16,364 nt of DNA from the NCBI GenBank assembly GCA_964468415.1, contig CAYXUS010000040.1, forward strand, positions 1-16,364, written 5' to 3'. A model generated the notes under the pieces. It searched no databases. It had not been told where the DNA came from and saw only the letters and a list, made by a program, of their open reading frames with translations. Shown here one piece after another: positions 1 through 8,040 of this stretch. The position numbers and the translations under genes are program-made. The stretch is from Caldithrix sp964468415. GTDB taxonomy: Bacteria > Calditrichota > Calditrichia > Calditrichales > Calditrichaceae. Positions within the stretch are counted from its first letter, which is position 1, and each line of letters starts with the position of its first letter.

Positions 1-806
1 CGGCATTTTACCGCCCTTTGGTTTTTATTGCCGCCGAAAAAGGCAAATTCGGTTTGCAGGCATACGAGCTGTTGCAACGCAAAATCATCTGGAAAAAGAA
101 GGGATGGTTCTCCCGCAGCAGTCCTTTGCTTAAAGAACGCATGGTTCTTCACGCGGCGCTCAACGGCCGGGTGGCCGCTTTTAATATGATAACCGGGGAG
201 ATTATCTGGCAATATCAGTCTCCCCAAACCGTTACTGCCAACATGGCCATGCGCGGAGATACGCTGGTATTTTGCTCGCCCAATGGCTTGCTTACGGCTT
301 TGCACACATTGGATGGCAATCCTTTGTGGAAAATGGAATTGGCGCACCATGTGTACGCCGCTCCGTTAATCGTTCGCGACCGAATTTATGTGGCCGACTA
401 CCGTGGGAGTGTGTGGCTGGTAGAACTTGCCACGGGTAAAATTCGCGCCCACTTCGAAGCACAAACACCGTTCTATCAACCCTGCACAAGCGACGGCCAA
501 TCCATCTTTTGCATGGGTAGCAATGGAATTTTGCGCTGCCTTTCATTGAATTTGCAGGAGAAATGGCAACGAGCTCTTCCGGGAGTTCTCACCGCACCAC
601 TTGTGGTGACCCAAAACCATCTAATCGTCACCACGGGCCAAAAACGACTGTTTGTGGTACAAAAAGACTCGGGCCGGGTAGCGCAAACCATAAAATTGAA
701 ACGCCGCCCTGCTTCCGCCGTGGTATCCGGCGATGGCCTTGTGTATCTGGCCAGCGAATACGACGCACTTTTTCAACTTGGGAAAAAATCGCGGAGGCGG
801 CCATGA
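1..806 (+). CDS. PQQ-like beta-propeller repeat protein (5' truncated)
   Basis: The frame is open to the left window edge (codons from position 3 read AFYRPLVFIAAEKG), so the N-terminus lies outside; the TTG at 18 is probably internal. About 267 residues are visible. They contain repeated blades of the PQQ/BamB-like type: short beta strands with recurring 'G.l.Al...G..lW' elements (for example GRVAAFNMITGEIIWQY, then LLTALHTLDGNPLWKMEL, then GSVWLVELATGKI). Such WD-like propellers serve as protein-interaction scaffolds (BamB) or, with PQQ, as dehydrogenases. No dehydrogenase cofactor residues can be recognised here, so a structural or outer-envelope role is more likely. The stop overlaps the ATG of the next gene (ATGA), implying co-translation. 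The propeller assignment is fairly sure; the function is not. Confidence 0.75.
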   Translation, partial: AFYRPLVFIAAEKGKFGLQAYELLQRKIIWKKKGWFSRSSPLLKERMVLHAALNGRVAAFNMITGEIIWQYQSPQTVTANMAMRGDTLVFCSPNGLLTALHTLDGNPLWKMELAHHVYAAPLIVRDRIYVADYRGSVWLVELATGKIRAHFEAQTPFYQPCTSDGQSIFCMGSNGILRCLSLNLQEKWQRALPGVLTAPLVVTQNHLIVTTGQKRLFVVQKDSGRVAQTIKLKRRPASAVVSGDGLVYLASEYDALFQLGKKSRRRP

Positions 807-1408
807 GACATTTGTCCAATATTGTGATTTTTTTGATGATTCTTGGTCTGTTTCCGTTAACTTCGTTTTCTCAGGAAGCAAACAGAGGCTTTGTGGCATT
901 ACCCGATTCCAACTGGAATTTACAGCCCATCTCTCCGGCCAATGATTCTTTAAAAAAAATTTCCGCCCGTTTATTTGCAGTGCCTTCCGGCCTGCAAAAG
1001 CTCAAAATTTTGTTTTTGAACGATAAACGGTGGAATAACTGGGCGGTGGACACAACGTTGCACATCGCACCGGCCGATACCATCTTTCTTTCCCGAATCG
1101 TCCGGCCGTCCCTTGCTTCCCCCGCTTTTTCCGTGATCCCGTTAACAACAGAAGAGCAATCATCCGATCTTCTCAGGCATTCCTTAAAACCGGGTCTGGC
1201 CGCTCTGGCTGTGCTCAGCAATTGGACCTCTTTTTACCTGAAACGCAAGGCAGATGATTACTACCGCGACTACCGCCACTCTTCCGATATTCGAAAGTTG
1301 AATGATTACTACAGCAAAACCCAAACGTTTGACACGCTTTCCAACATCATGTTAGGCGTTTCCGTGGCCTCGGTAACATCCTTTCTCTATTTGCTGATCC
1401 GTGAATGA
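803..1408 (+). CDS. Exported protein of unknown function with C-terminal membrane segment
   Basis: Encodes 201 residues from the ATG at 803. GGAGG at 793-797 lies 5 nt upstream and the ATG overlaps the previous stop (ATGA), which fixes this start over the longer open frame. Residues 1-24 form a signal peptide (basic MRH, hydrophobic core, then TSFSQ). The middle is a charged region without a recognised domain. Around residues 145-175 there is a Tyr/Asp-rich helix (KADDYYRDYRHSS..., then LNDYYSKTQTFDTLSN), followed by a hydrophobic stretch ending SFLYLLIRE. This helix-plus-membrane tail resembles C-termini I recall from PEGA- or TPR-type envelope proteins of FCB bacteria, but no PEGA repeat is clear. 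It probably works with the propeller protein in the envelope; function unknown. Confidence 0.7.
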   Translation: MRHLSNIVIFLMILGLFPLTSFSQEANRGFVALPDSNWNLQPISPANDSLKKISARLFAVPSGLQKLKILFLNDKRWNNWAVDTTLHIAPADTIFLSRIVRPSLASPAFSVIPLTTEEQSSDLLRHSLKPGLAALAVLSNWTSFYLKRKADDYYRDYRHSSDIRKLNDYYSKTQTFDTLSNIMLGVSVASVTSFLYLLIRE

Positions 1409-1535
1409 AAGAGTACGCCCGGTCAACAAATTCATCGCAGCCCCAAAAAGTCCCCACCCATTAAAGGATTCTACCCTAAACCGGAAAGACCACTAATCAT
1501 CATCGTACACTTACGGCGGCAGAGACTATTTTAAT
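1409..1535. other. Intergenic spacer between convergent genes
   Basis: A non-coding stretch between the stop of the exported protein and the terminator of the opposing glucanase operon. No plus-strand intrinsic terminator, promoter or small gene was recognised here; the hairpin at 1542-1565 may serve both directions, although only the minus-strand transcript gains a U-run. Confidence 0.5.
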
Positions 1536-1566
1536 CAAAAAAGCCGGTCCCAAACGGAACCGGCTC
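1536..1566 (-). terminator. Intrinsic terminator of the glucanase operon
   Basis: Inverted repeat AGCCGGTCCC (1542-1551) and GGAACCGGCT (1556-1565): a 10-bp stem with one mismatch and a 4-nt loop. Read on the minus strand, the GC-rich stem is followed directly by six T residues (complement of the A-run 1537-1542). It lies 23 nt beyond the stop at 1589, so it is well placed to end the minus-strand operon. Confidence 0.9.
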
Positions 1567-1588
1567 GTCATAAGGTAGCGGGGATACC

Positions 1589-3022
1589 TTATTTCATCAA
1601 TAACATCTTTTTCGTCTGTACGAAATTTCCTGCTTTAATCTGGTACATGTACACACCGCTGGCCAGATGGCTGGCATCAAAAGTAATCTGATGCGCACCG
1701 GCCGTTTGGCGGGCGTTAACCAGCGTAGCTACCTTTTGTCCCAATACGTTGTACACTGTAATTTGTACCTGTGAAGCCTTGCCCAAAGAGTAAGCAATGG
1801 TCGTGGTCGGATTGAACGGATTGGGATAGTTCTGTTCCAGGCGGAAGGTATTCACCGTAGCCAGCTTGTCGCCGATGGCCGTGGCCACCTTGTTCGTATC
1901 GCCAACCCAGGTAAAGCTCCAATACTGGGCGCCTTGCCAGGAAGTATCGTTATTCTTGTTAGAATACGAAAGAATACCGTCGCGCACATTTTTGTGATCG
2001 GAATCGTGAATGACCAAATCCAGCGGAATACGCATGCCGTTTACCGGATGGAAGCGCGCATCCCCGGCCGCAGCACGCACATTAATAGAATCCAGAGGAA
2101 TTTTGCATTCGATCACATAGTCCGAAGCACCCATGGGCGTGAAATTGTAGTTTTCGGAAGGATTGGTAAATTCCGCAGGGTTAAATCCTGCCGACTCGTT
2201 GTGGAATCCATCGCTCAGCAAAACGAACTTGTAATCGGGTTGGTCACCGCGTTCGAAACCTTTGTGTTGACGGGTAAAGTTGTAGAGTCCCATGTACACT
2301 TCCACGATATCGTCTTCCCAGAAATTACCTTCCGGATCGTAGCTGTACACATCGTCCAGAATGTCAAAAGCCATGTACAGATATTGATCGTCCACAGCCA
2401 AGTAAATGGTAGCGGTCAAATCGTCGTCGTTGTCAAAGCTGCCACCCGCCACATGCGCGGTAGAGGGCGTAAGCACAAACGGTTTAATAACTTCGGGATC
2501 CCATTCGCTTAAATCGCCGTCCGCCTGAAAATTGTCCGGAGGGGTCAAGGAAATGGTCGGGATGCCTTTGGCCGTATTTTCCACCCCGTTGGTGGTGGCC
2601 ATTTCCGAAACATTCCCGGCCGCGTCGGTACAGGTCACGGCGTAATATTGGGTGATTTTTTTGTCCTTCAGCGGGTAGTAAATAAAATGTGCCACCGATT
2701 GCGTGCCTTCGGCCACTTTATCGGCCACAATTTCCACGCCGTCGGCTTTCACGTCGGTAATGGGTTTATCACTGGCGTACACGGTGTACGTTTCGCCGCT
2801 TTCGCCCGGGACATCTTGCCAGACGATCAAATTGTAATAATCGGCGGCAATGGCCGAAACATCCCCCGGCACGTCAGGCGGCACTACGTCGATTACCGGA
2901 TTACCCGTCCACAAATTGGTGATGTAAATCGTCTTACCGGCTACGGCCGTGCCGTTGGCCATAAATTGCAATGTGGTTACATTACTGGAATCGAAATTCG
3001 ACGTACCGTCCATGTAATCCAT
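1589..3022 (-). CDS. C-terminal half of interrupted protein: FnIII-like, CBM9-like and T9SS sorting domains
   Basis: Encodes 477 residues if counted from the ATG at 3020-3022, but no good Shine-Dalgarno sequence precedes this ATG and the half lacks a signal peptide, so independent expression is doubtful. Residues 1-45 finish the carbohydrate module begun upstream (...TIYITNLWTGNP). Residues about 48-150 are fibronectin III-like (PPDVPGDVSAIAADYYNLIVWQD...YYAVTCTDAAGNVSE). Residues about 165-375 resemble a CBM9/DOMON-type sugar-binding domain (ADGDLSEWD; DDQYLYMAFDILDD; DDIVEVYMG; YVIECKIPLDSI). Residues 393-477 are a Por-secretion-system sorting domain (FRLEQNYPNPFNPTTTIAYS ... SGVYMYQI ... 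KKMLLMK). See the whole-gene entry for the break. Confidence 0.75.
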   Translation of the reverse strand: MDYMDGTSNFDSSNVTTLQFMANGTAVAGKTIYITNLWTGNPVIDVVPPDVPGDVSAIAADYYNLIVWQDVPGESGETYTVYASDKPITDVKADGVEIVADKVAEGTQSVAHFIYYPLKDKKITQYYAVTCTDAAGNVSEMATTNGVENTAKGIPTISLTPPDNFQADGDLSEWDPEVIKPFVLTPSTAHVAGGSFDNDDDLTATIYLAVDDQYLYMAFDILDDVYSYDPEGNFWEDDIVEVYMGLYNFTRQHKGFERGDQPDYKFVLLSDGFHNESAGFNPAEFTNPSENYNFTPMGASDYVIECKIPLDSINVRAAAGDARFHPVNGMRIPLDLVIHDSDHKNVRDGILSYSNKNNDTSWQGAQYWSFTWVGDTNKVATAIGDKLATVNTFRLEQNYPNPFNPTTTIAYSLGKASQVQITVYNVLGQKVATLVNARQTAGAHQITFDASHLASGVYMYQIKAGNFVQTKKMLLMK

Positions 3023-3043
3023 TTCGCTCAGTTTAAAGGCGTA

Positions 3044-4114
3044 TTAATGCCATTCGTTGTCGGTAACCGGGGTGAAAATCTGACCGCGTTTGGCCGTTCC
3101 GTCTTCGATTTGAATGCGCAAATCGCCCACACCGTCTTCGGCTTTCATTTTGAATTTAATGGAATCGGTTGCCCAGACAAACGACATATCGTACGGAGGA
3201 TCAATGCTCCATCCGCCGCCGCTCCAACCGTTGCCCCATTCGTCGCCCTGCACCCATTTGATGGCATTGGTGCCGTCGGGCCCGGCGCCTTCTTCCACAT
3301 TCATGGTCGATTGTCCCCAGGTAAAGCCGGACAGGTTGTTGGCCAACGCTTTACCATTAAAGAAGATAAACGCCTTTTTAGCCGGTGAATAGAGTACCAT
3401 GTGATCGATAATGATCGTACCCTGCGAATAATCGCCTTCACCAGCTCCGCCAATGGAAATTTCGAATGAAAAACCTTTGATTTTGTCCAGATCCAGCTTG
3501 TCGTTACCCTGAATACCGGCCCAACCGGTACGGTTAAAACTCTGGCCGCCCCATTCGTCGGAATTCGGATCGTCGCGACCGTCCTTCAAAGCCATTTTGA
3601 ACACATGCCAGCCGGGTTGGTCGTCTAAAATGTAATGGAAGGAATAGTAGTATTCGCAATCAAGAACGGAATAGGTTTTGTTACCGTTGGTAGAATTGGA
3701 GACATCGTGCAGGTTAAAGCGTAAATGCGCGCGTCCGGGCAGCGACTGCGGTACGGCATTGTAATACCACACGGCGATGGAATCGTAATTCGACCAGTCG
3801 TACACGCCGTTGGAATCCGGGTCCCAATGTTCGATTTTGGTGTAACCGCCCCACACTTCTTTGTTTTGCACGGAATATTCCATCTGAAAGGCGCCGCTGC
3901 CGGCATACACCGGATCGTTCACGTAGCTGTAGTGAATCCAGCCGTAGGCCGAATCGGCGTTGGCATTGGTTTGGTAGTGTTGCCCGCCGTGATTATCGAA
4001 CCAGGCCCAAAAATTGGTATCTGCGGGCGCACTGTCGAAATCATCGAACAGTACCTGTTCTTGCGCCAGCAAGAACAAAGGTAATAATAAAGTTAGTAGA
4101 AAAATGCGGGTCAT
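3044..4114 (-). CDS. N-terminal half of interrupted carbohydrate-binding protein (two CBM-like modules)
   Basis: Encodes 356 residues before the TAA. Residues 1-18 are a signal peptide (MTRIFLLTLLLPLFLLAQ). Residues about 20-235 form a galactose-binding-like beta sandwich that begins VLFDDFD and ends in a strand reading GTIIIDHMVLYSP; this is the pattern of CBM11/CIA30-like modules ('...iDnI.l'). A second module starts near residue 242 (FIFFNGKALANNLSG) and is cut at residue 356, before its last strands. Many aromatic residues (WAWFDNHGG, WGGYTKIEHWD, WGNGWSGGGWS) fit a glycan-binding face. If made alone it would be exported to the periplasm but would lack the C-terminal signal for T9SS passage over the outer membrane, and its second module would be incomplete. 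Confidence 0.75.
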   Translation of the reverse strand: MTRIFLLTLLLPLFLLAQEQVLFDDFDSAPADTNFWAWFDNHGGQHYQTNANADSAYGWIHYSYVNDPVYAGSGAFQMEYSVQNKEVWGGYTKIEHWDPDSNGVYDWSNYDSIAVWYYNAVPQSLPGRAHLRFNLHDVSNSTNGNKTYSVLDCEYYYSFHYILDDQPGWHVFKMALKDGRDDPNSDEWGGQSFNRTGWAGIQGNDKLDLDKIKGFSFEISIGGAGEGDYSQGTIIIDHMVLYSPAKKAFIFFNGKALANNLSGFTWGQSTMNVEEGAGPDGTNAIKWVQGDEWGNGWSGGGWSIDPPYDMSFVWATDSIKFKMKAEDGVGDLRIQIEDGTAKRGQIFTPVTDNEWH

Positions 4115-4146
4115 AAAGCATCCTCCTTAATTGGTTAAAAGTTTGG

Positions 4147-5973
4147 TTATTTGATTAAGACAATTTTTTGCGTTCTCTGTTCTTCATTTTGGCCGTTGCC
4201 ATACTGCACGACTAAAAAATAGATTCCGCTGGAATTTTGCAGACCGTTCCAGCGAAAAACGTGCCGTCCCGCAGCCAAATTTTTCCATCGGATCGAATGC
4301 AAAAGGCAGCCGCGAATATCGTAAATATTTGCCCGAACATCGCCACCAGCGTGCAATTTGAACGGCACGCTAACCTGTCCGTTGAACGGATTGGGAAAGG
4401 CCGGTAACAATTCCAGCGAATGGGGAATAATTTTTTCGTGCGCCTTACTCAGGCCCGTGGACAAAGCATCCACTTCGATGGCATTAATCAGGGAAACGCT
4501 TTTGTGATTGACAAAATAGATGTCCAGCGTTCCGTCCTGTACGCGCAGCGAATCGCCCTGTACCAGCACCGCTTGCCGGTAACCGGCTTGCGCAAAAGGA
4601 TCCAGGTTTTGCAGCAGTGTTTTGCCCTCGGCGATAATGCTAAACAAACGTTGTCCGGCTTGCTGTTCCTTGCTTTCGGCCAACCAGATTCGCAAGCGGT
4701 AAATCCCCTGGGGCAGGCGAATCCGGTAAGCGGCCACATCGTGTCGTTCCGTCCAGAAAAGCGTATCGTTCGGGCTGTTGGCAATGTGCGGATGGTCGTA
4801 AAAAGTTTGGCTTTGTCCGTCCAGATAGCCGTACAGGCGATCAGGGCGCCATTCCTGATCTGCGTGAAAGGCGCCGAAGGCTTCTCCCCCTACGTTGATG
4901 AAAAAGGGCAATTGGGGCCACTGCAACCGACGAATGGTCAATACCTGACCAATTTGGGTATTGGGTGGCTGGGCGCGATCTTTTACGTTTAGAACCACCA
5001 GATTGTACGTTTTCGTACTGTCCGGGCTTGTGGTTTGCAGCCGTACCGTGCGTTCATCGTTTTCCCAGCGGGCCGACTTGATTTCCAATCCGGGAATGCG
5101 AAAGTTGGCCGCGGTGTTGGCCGAGACCGAATCCAGCATTTCATTAAAGCGCACAAACACCATGCTGTCCAACATCCAGGCGTACAACATGGTGGGAGGA
5201 GTAAGATCGGTAAAGCCCAAATGTGTGTTGTCCGTCAGGCACAAAATCATTTTGCCGTCACGAAAGACCACATTTTCCGGAGTAAAATCGCAATTATTGC
5301 CATCGAATGTGTGGGTTGCTTTTTGCCAGCGTGCGGTGTTCAGGCTGTCAAAATCGTCGCGCCATTGCAGGGTAAAGTTGTTGTCCGTTCCGCAGTTACC
5401 GGCATGAGGGGTGTAACTGGCGTAACTAACGTAATCGTAAAAGGCAAATGCCGGTAGTACGGCATCGTTCCACGGCCCGGCCCAGGTTTCCCACACCGGA
5501 TTCCAGATGTTCATCATGATTTTTTGCGGATAATGGAAATCGCGCACAAAATCATCGCTCTGGCGATGCACCTCCTTGCCGTCCACAAACCAGGCAATGT
5601 AATCCGGTGTCCATTCAAAAGCGTAGGTGTGGTAATCTTTGTGCGTATTAAACGGCACCCACTGATGGCTGGGGCGAATGGTTTGGTAAGGCCCAATGCT
5701 GGTTACCTGTACGTTGTTCCGGTAGCGTCCCAGAATTTCCACGTCGATTTCATTCCATTCCGCAGAATTCGGGGTGTCATGGTAAGTAAAAAAGGAAGCC
5801 AGCAAGCCCTGGCCGACGGGCGGTTTCATGCGTACTTCGAAGCGGCCGTAGAGGAAGCTTTCTTTGGTACGCAGTTCGGCGCCTTTGTAATTTTTGGCAT
5901 GTGAAAGTCCAAACATTACAAACACGTACGGCAAAAGAAAAATCATACTCTTTTTCAAAGAGACAAAACGCAA
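4147..5973 (-). CDS. Circularly permuted GH16 beta-glucanase (lichenase type) with Ig-like, malectin-like and T9SS sorting domains
   Basis: A secreted enzyme of 608 residues predicted to cleave beta-1,3-1,4-glucan (or beta-1,3-glucan). The signal peptide is 1-26 (...FGLSHA). GH16 residues come in permuted order: 27-186 carry the catalytic half, starting NYKGAELRTKESFLYGRFEV and including EWNEIDVEILG (nucleophile E75, D77, acid/base E79). Residues 198-250 carry the part that is N-terminal in Bacillus lichenases (WQKATHTFDGNNCDFTPENV, then DGKMILCLT). The same order is known in the Fibrobacter succinogenes 1,3-1,4-glucanase. Next come an SbsA/Ig-like domain (about 257-350), a malectin/CBM57-like domain (about 357-503, FINVGGEAF ... 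YRLRIWLAE) and a sorting domain (521-608, PAFPNPFNGQ ... GIYFLVVQ). The start is TTG at 5971-5973, 9 nt after AGGAGGAG (5983-5990); the ATG nine codons in would shorten the signal peptide's basic end. It follows the GH5 gene by 25 nt. Confidence 0.9.
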   Translation of the reverse strand: MRFVSLKKSMIFLLPYVFVMFGLSHAKNYKGAELRTKESFLYGRFEVRMKPPVGQGLLASFFTYHDTPNSAEWNEIDVEILGRYRNNVQVTSIGPYQTIRPSHQWVPFNTHKDYHTYAFEWTPDYIAWFVDGKEVHRQSDDFVRDFHYPQKIMMNIWNPVWETWAGPWNDAVLPAFAFYDYVSYASYTPHAGNCGTDNNFTLQWRDDFDSLNTARWQKATHTFDGNNCDFTPENVVFRDGKMILCLTDNTHLGFTDLTPPTMLYAWMLDSMVFVRFNEMLDSVSANTAANFRIPGLEIKSARWENDERTVRLQTTSPDSTKTYNLVVLNVKDRAQPPNTQIGQVLTIRRLQWPQLPFFINVGGEAFGAFHADQEWRPDRLYGYLDGQSQTFYDHPHIANSPNDTLFWTERHDVAAYRIRLPQGIYRLRIWLAESKEQQAGQRLFSIIAEGKTLLQNLDPFAQAGYRQAVLVQGDSLRVQDGTLDIYFVNHKSVSLINAIEVDALSTGLSKAHEKIIPHSLELLPAFPNPFNGQVSVPFKLHAGGDVRANIYDIRGCLLHSIRWKNLAAGRHVFRWNGLQNSSGIYFLVVQYGNGQNEEQRTQKIVLIK

Positions 5974-5998
5974 AAGTACTTGCTCCTCCTCTGATTAA

Positions 5999-8011
5999 TT
6001 AGCGCAAGCAAACCATTTTTTTTGTTTTGGTCACACCCGCGCTTTGCAGGCGATAAAAATAGATGCCGCTTCCTACGCTCCGATTGGCACGGTCGCGTCC
6101 GTTCCAACGAAAAAAGCCCGCTCCGCCCGAGGCCTTTTGTTGCGCGCTAAAAAGGCAGCGTCCGGCGAGATCGAAAATTTGCAACTGCACCGTTGCCGGT
6201 CGGGCAAGAAAATAGGGAATGCGGGTGGACTGATTGAACGGATTGGGGTAATTTTGCCCCAGTTCAAAGGTTTGCGGCGGTTCGTCCGCAGATCCCATTC
6301 CATTGACTTTAACAAACTCCAGTTGATTAATGTTGAAGCCGCCGCTGAGAAACGAAAGTTGCAGGCTGTGGTTTCCCTGCGGCAACGAAAGATCGGGCAC
6401 GGTAAGCGTCGTCCAGTTGTACCAGCCGCCGGTTTTGGGAACCGTAATCGTGGCCAGAACGTCCCCGTCGCATTTCAACTGTAAATGGCCGCCACCGTTC
6501 AGACTGGCCACCCGCAGTTGCGCTTCGTACGTACCTGCGGAAGCAATCCGGACGGAGAAATTCAGCCATTCTCCGGCTTCGATCCAGCCCACGCTAAACT
6601 CGGATCCCAGCGCATCGTTGCTCATTTCGATATCCACTCCGTCGTTGCGGTATTGGCCGCCCTGATTCCACGGCGTGTACGAATCGAACTGCGTACGTTC
6701 GTAATCGGCATCGGAATAGGCCACACCGTTGGCGCCGAAATCGTAGTTTACGCAGGCAAGGGTACCGGGAATTTCATTGGCGGCAAAAGGATGGCTTTGG
6801 GTAAAAAACTGTGGATTAAAAAGCGCATCGATCACATCGGGCAAATAGGTGCATTTTTCCAGTTTCAAGTTTTCGGCAAAACGCATGAGCACGCTTAAAG
6901 CAAATGACGGACTGGGTTTGCTGCCCTGACCGTTCCAGTAATTAACCAAGGTTTGGAAATCATCGGGCAGCTTGGCCGAATAGGGGCTGGTAGTGGTTTC
7001 GAATTTTTTGTGTGTCCACCAGGCCCAGCCGATGTTGTTCTCTTGCAGCAAACGTACGGTTCGGGCAAACCAATGATTGGAATTCTCGCCGCTTTCCCCC
7101 ATCCAGAGCGGGGTGCCGTAGGTTTGACGCATGTTCAGGTATGGTTGAATGGAAGCCGTGCTGGGTTCGTTCCAGTATTTGTGAAAGCTGTAAGCCATGT
7201 TGGTATCCCAGGGCGGCGTAAGCGCCGTAAAATCGGTAGCGTACCAGTTGCCTTCCACGAAAATGATGTGATTGGTATCGACCTGACGAATGGCGTTGGT
7301 GATGCGCATGTACAGGCTGCGCAATTCCGTGGCAGAATGCCCCTGCGGCAGCACGGGTTCGTTGAGCAGATCGTAGCCGATTACCGTGGTGTCGTTAGCA
7401 TAGCGCGCGGCAATGGTTTTCCAGATATCCACCGTGCGGCTTTGATTGGTGGTGTCGGTCCACAGGCGTGCTACCTCACCGTCGCTGTCACTGATGTTTC
7501 CGGCGTTCTGGCCACCCGGAGCGCAGTGCATATCCAAAATGACGTACAAGCGATACCGGGCACACCATTCTAAAAATTGATCCAAAAGTGCAAAGCCCTC
7601 CTCCAGATAGACGCCCGGTTGATCCTGCGGCGAAAGCAGCCGGTAATTAAAGGGCAAGCGCACCGAATTGTATCCCAGTTCGGCCAGGCGGGCAATATCC
7701 TGCTCGTTAACGTAGTTTGCCCGATAGGTTTTCCAAAAGAGTTGCGCATTTTGTTCGCCAATCACATCCGTCACCTGTGCGTTAATGGAAGTCGGAGATC
7801 CGAATCCGGGGAAATGCAGCATGTAGCCTTCGGGCACCAGCCAGCCGCCCAAACCCACACCTTTTAAAAATACTTCTTTCCCCTGATCGTTAATAAAAGT
7901 CTTGTTTTTACACCGGACAAAACCGAAAGCCGGGATTGATTGCCACACCAGCATAATCAGAAACAGGCCAAGCCAACCCAAAAAGAATATCCGATTGTGT
8001 CGTTTCGCCAT
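5999..8011 (-). CDS. GH5 glucanase with CBM6 and T9SS sorting domain
   Basis: A secreted glycoside hydrolase of 670 residues, first gene of the operon. The signal peptide spans about 1-30 (MAKRHNRIFFLGWLG...). The GH5 TIM barrel covers about 31-390: GVGLGGWLVPEGYM, NSVRLPFNY, DMHCAPGGQN, acid/base E218 in YDLLNEP, nucleophile E306 in WMGESGEN. The GGWL and H-x-APGxQN motifs recall the exo-beta-1,3-glucanase-like branch of GH5 more than classical cellulases, so a beta-1,3 or mixed-linkage glucan is a likely substrate (inference). A CBM6 follows at about 423-566 (YSDADYERTQFDSYTPWN ... VGWIEAGEWLNFSV). The sorting domain is about 583-670 (ELGQNYPNPFNQ). Start choice: an in-frame ATG at 8024-8026 would add five residues. 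That ATG lies only about 5 nt from the start predicted from the sigma-54 promoter and lacks a Shine-Dalgarno, whereas ATG 8009-8011 has AAAGG 7 nt upstream. Confidence 0.88.
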   Translation of the reverse strand: MAKRHNRIFFLGWLGLFLIMLVWQSIPAFGFVRCKNKTFINDQGKEVFLKGVGLGGWLVPEGYMLHFPGFGSPTSINAQVTDVIGEQNAQLFWKTYRANYVNEQDIARLAELGYNSVRLPFNYRLLSPQDQPGVYLEEGFALLDQFLEWCARYRLYVILDMHCAPGGQNAGNISDSDGEVARLWTDTTNQSRTVDIWKTIAARYANDTTVIGYDLLNEPVLPQGHSATELRSLYMRITNAIRQVDTNHIIFVEGNWYATDFTALTPPWDTNMAYSFHKYWNEPSTASIQPYLNMRQTYGTPLWMGESGENSNHWFARTVRLLQENNIGWAWWTHKKFETTTSPYSAKLPDDFQTLVNYWNGQGSKPSPSFALSVLMRFAENLKLEKCTYLPDVIDALFNPQFFTQSHPFAANEIPGTLACVNYDFGANGVAYSDADYERTQFDSYTPWNQGGQYRNDGVDIEMSNDALGSEFSVGWIEAGEWLNFSVRIASAGTYEAQLRVASLNGGGHLQLKCDGDVLATITVPKTGGWYNWTTLTVPDLSLPQGNHSLQLSFLSGGFNINQLEFVKVNGMGSADEPPQTFELGQNYPNPFNQSTRIPYFLARPATVQLQIFDLAGRCLFSAQQKASGGAGFFRWNGRDRANRSVGSGIYFYRLQSAGVTKTKKMVCLR

Positions 8012-8040
8012 TGCCTTGCCTTTCATAAATAGGTTTTAAA

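Larger units (their letters stand above)
1589..4114 (-). pseudogene. Secreted multi-domain carbohydrate-binding protein gene, interrupted by an in-frame TAA
   Basis: This is one 842-codon frame broken by a single stop codon. Read from ATG 4112-4114 it reaches TAA at 3044-3046 after 356 residues (...TDNEWH). It continues in the same frame as YAFKLSEMDYMDG... to the true end at 1589. The interruption falls inside a beta-sandwich carbohydrate-binding module and nothing is missing or out of frame, so a single base change (TAT or TAC to TAA, restoring 'EWHYYAF') explains it. The gene is last in the operon, after the GH16 gene by 32 nt, with a strong Shine-Dalgarno sequence (AAGGAGGA, complement of 4121-4128). 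Intact, it would give a signal peptide, two galactose-binding-like modules, an FnIII-like domain, a CBM9-like domain and a T9SS sorting domain. No catalytic domain is seen, so it probably binds glycan at the cell surface. The alternatives are a sequencing error, a strain-specific null allele, or two half-proteins. Confidence 0.8.

Noticed and set aside
3020..3022. ATG as the start of an independent secreted protein
   Set aside because: No clear ribosome binding site, no signal peptide, and the upstream codons in the same frame complete a half-finished beta-sandwich module.
3044..3046. Recoding of the stop (selenocysteine or programmed readthrough)
   Set aside because: The codon is TAA, not TGA, and I see no downstream hairpin or recoding context; mutation or sequencing error is simpler.
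1934..3388. Long open frames on the plus strand opposite the binding-protein gene
   Set aside because: They mirror the minus-strand coding frame, have no domain-like sequence and lack ribosome binding sites.
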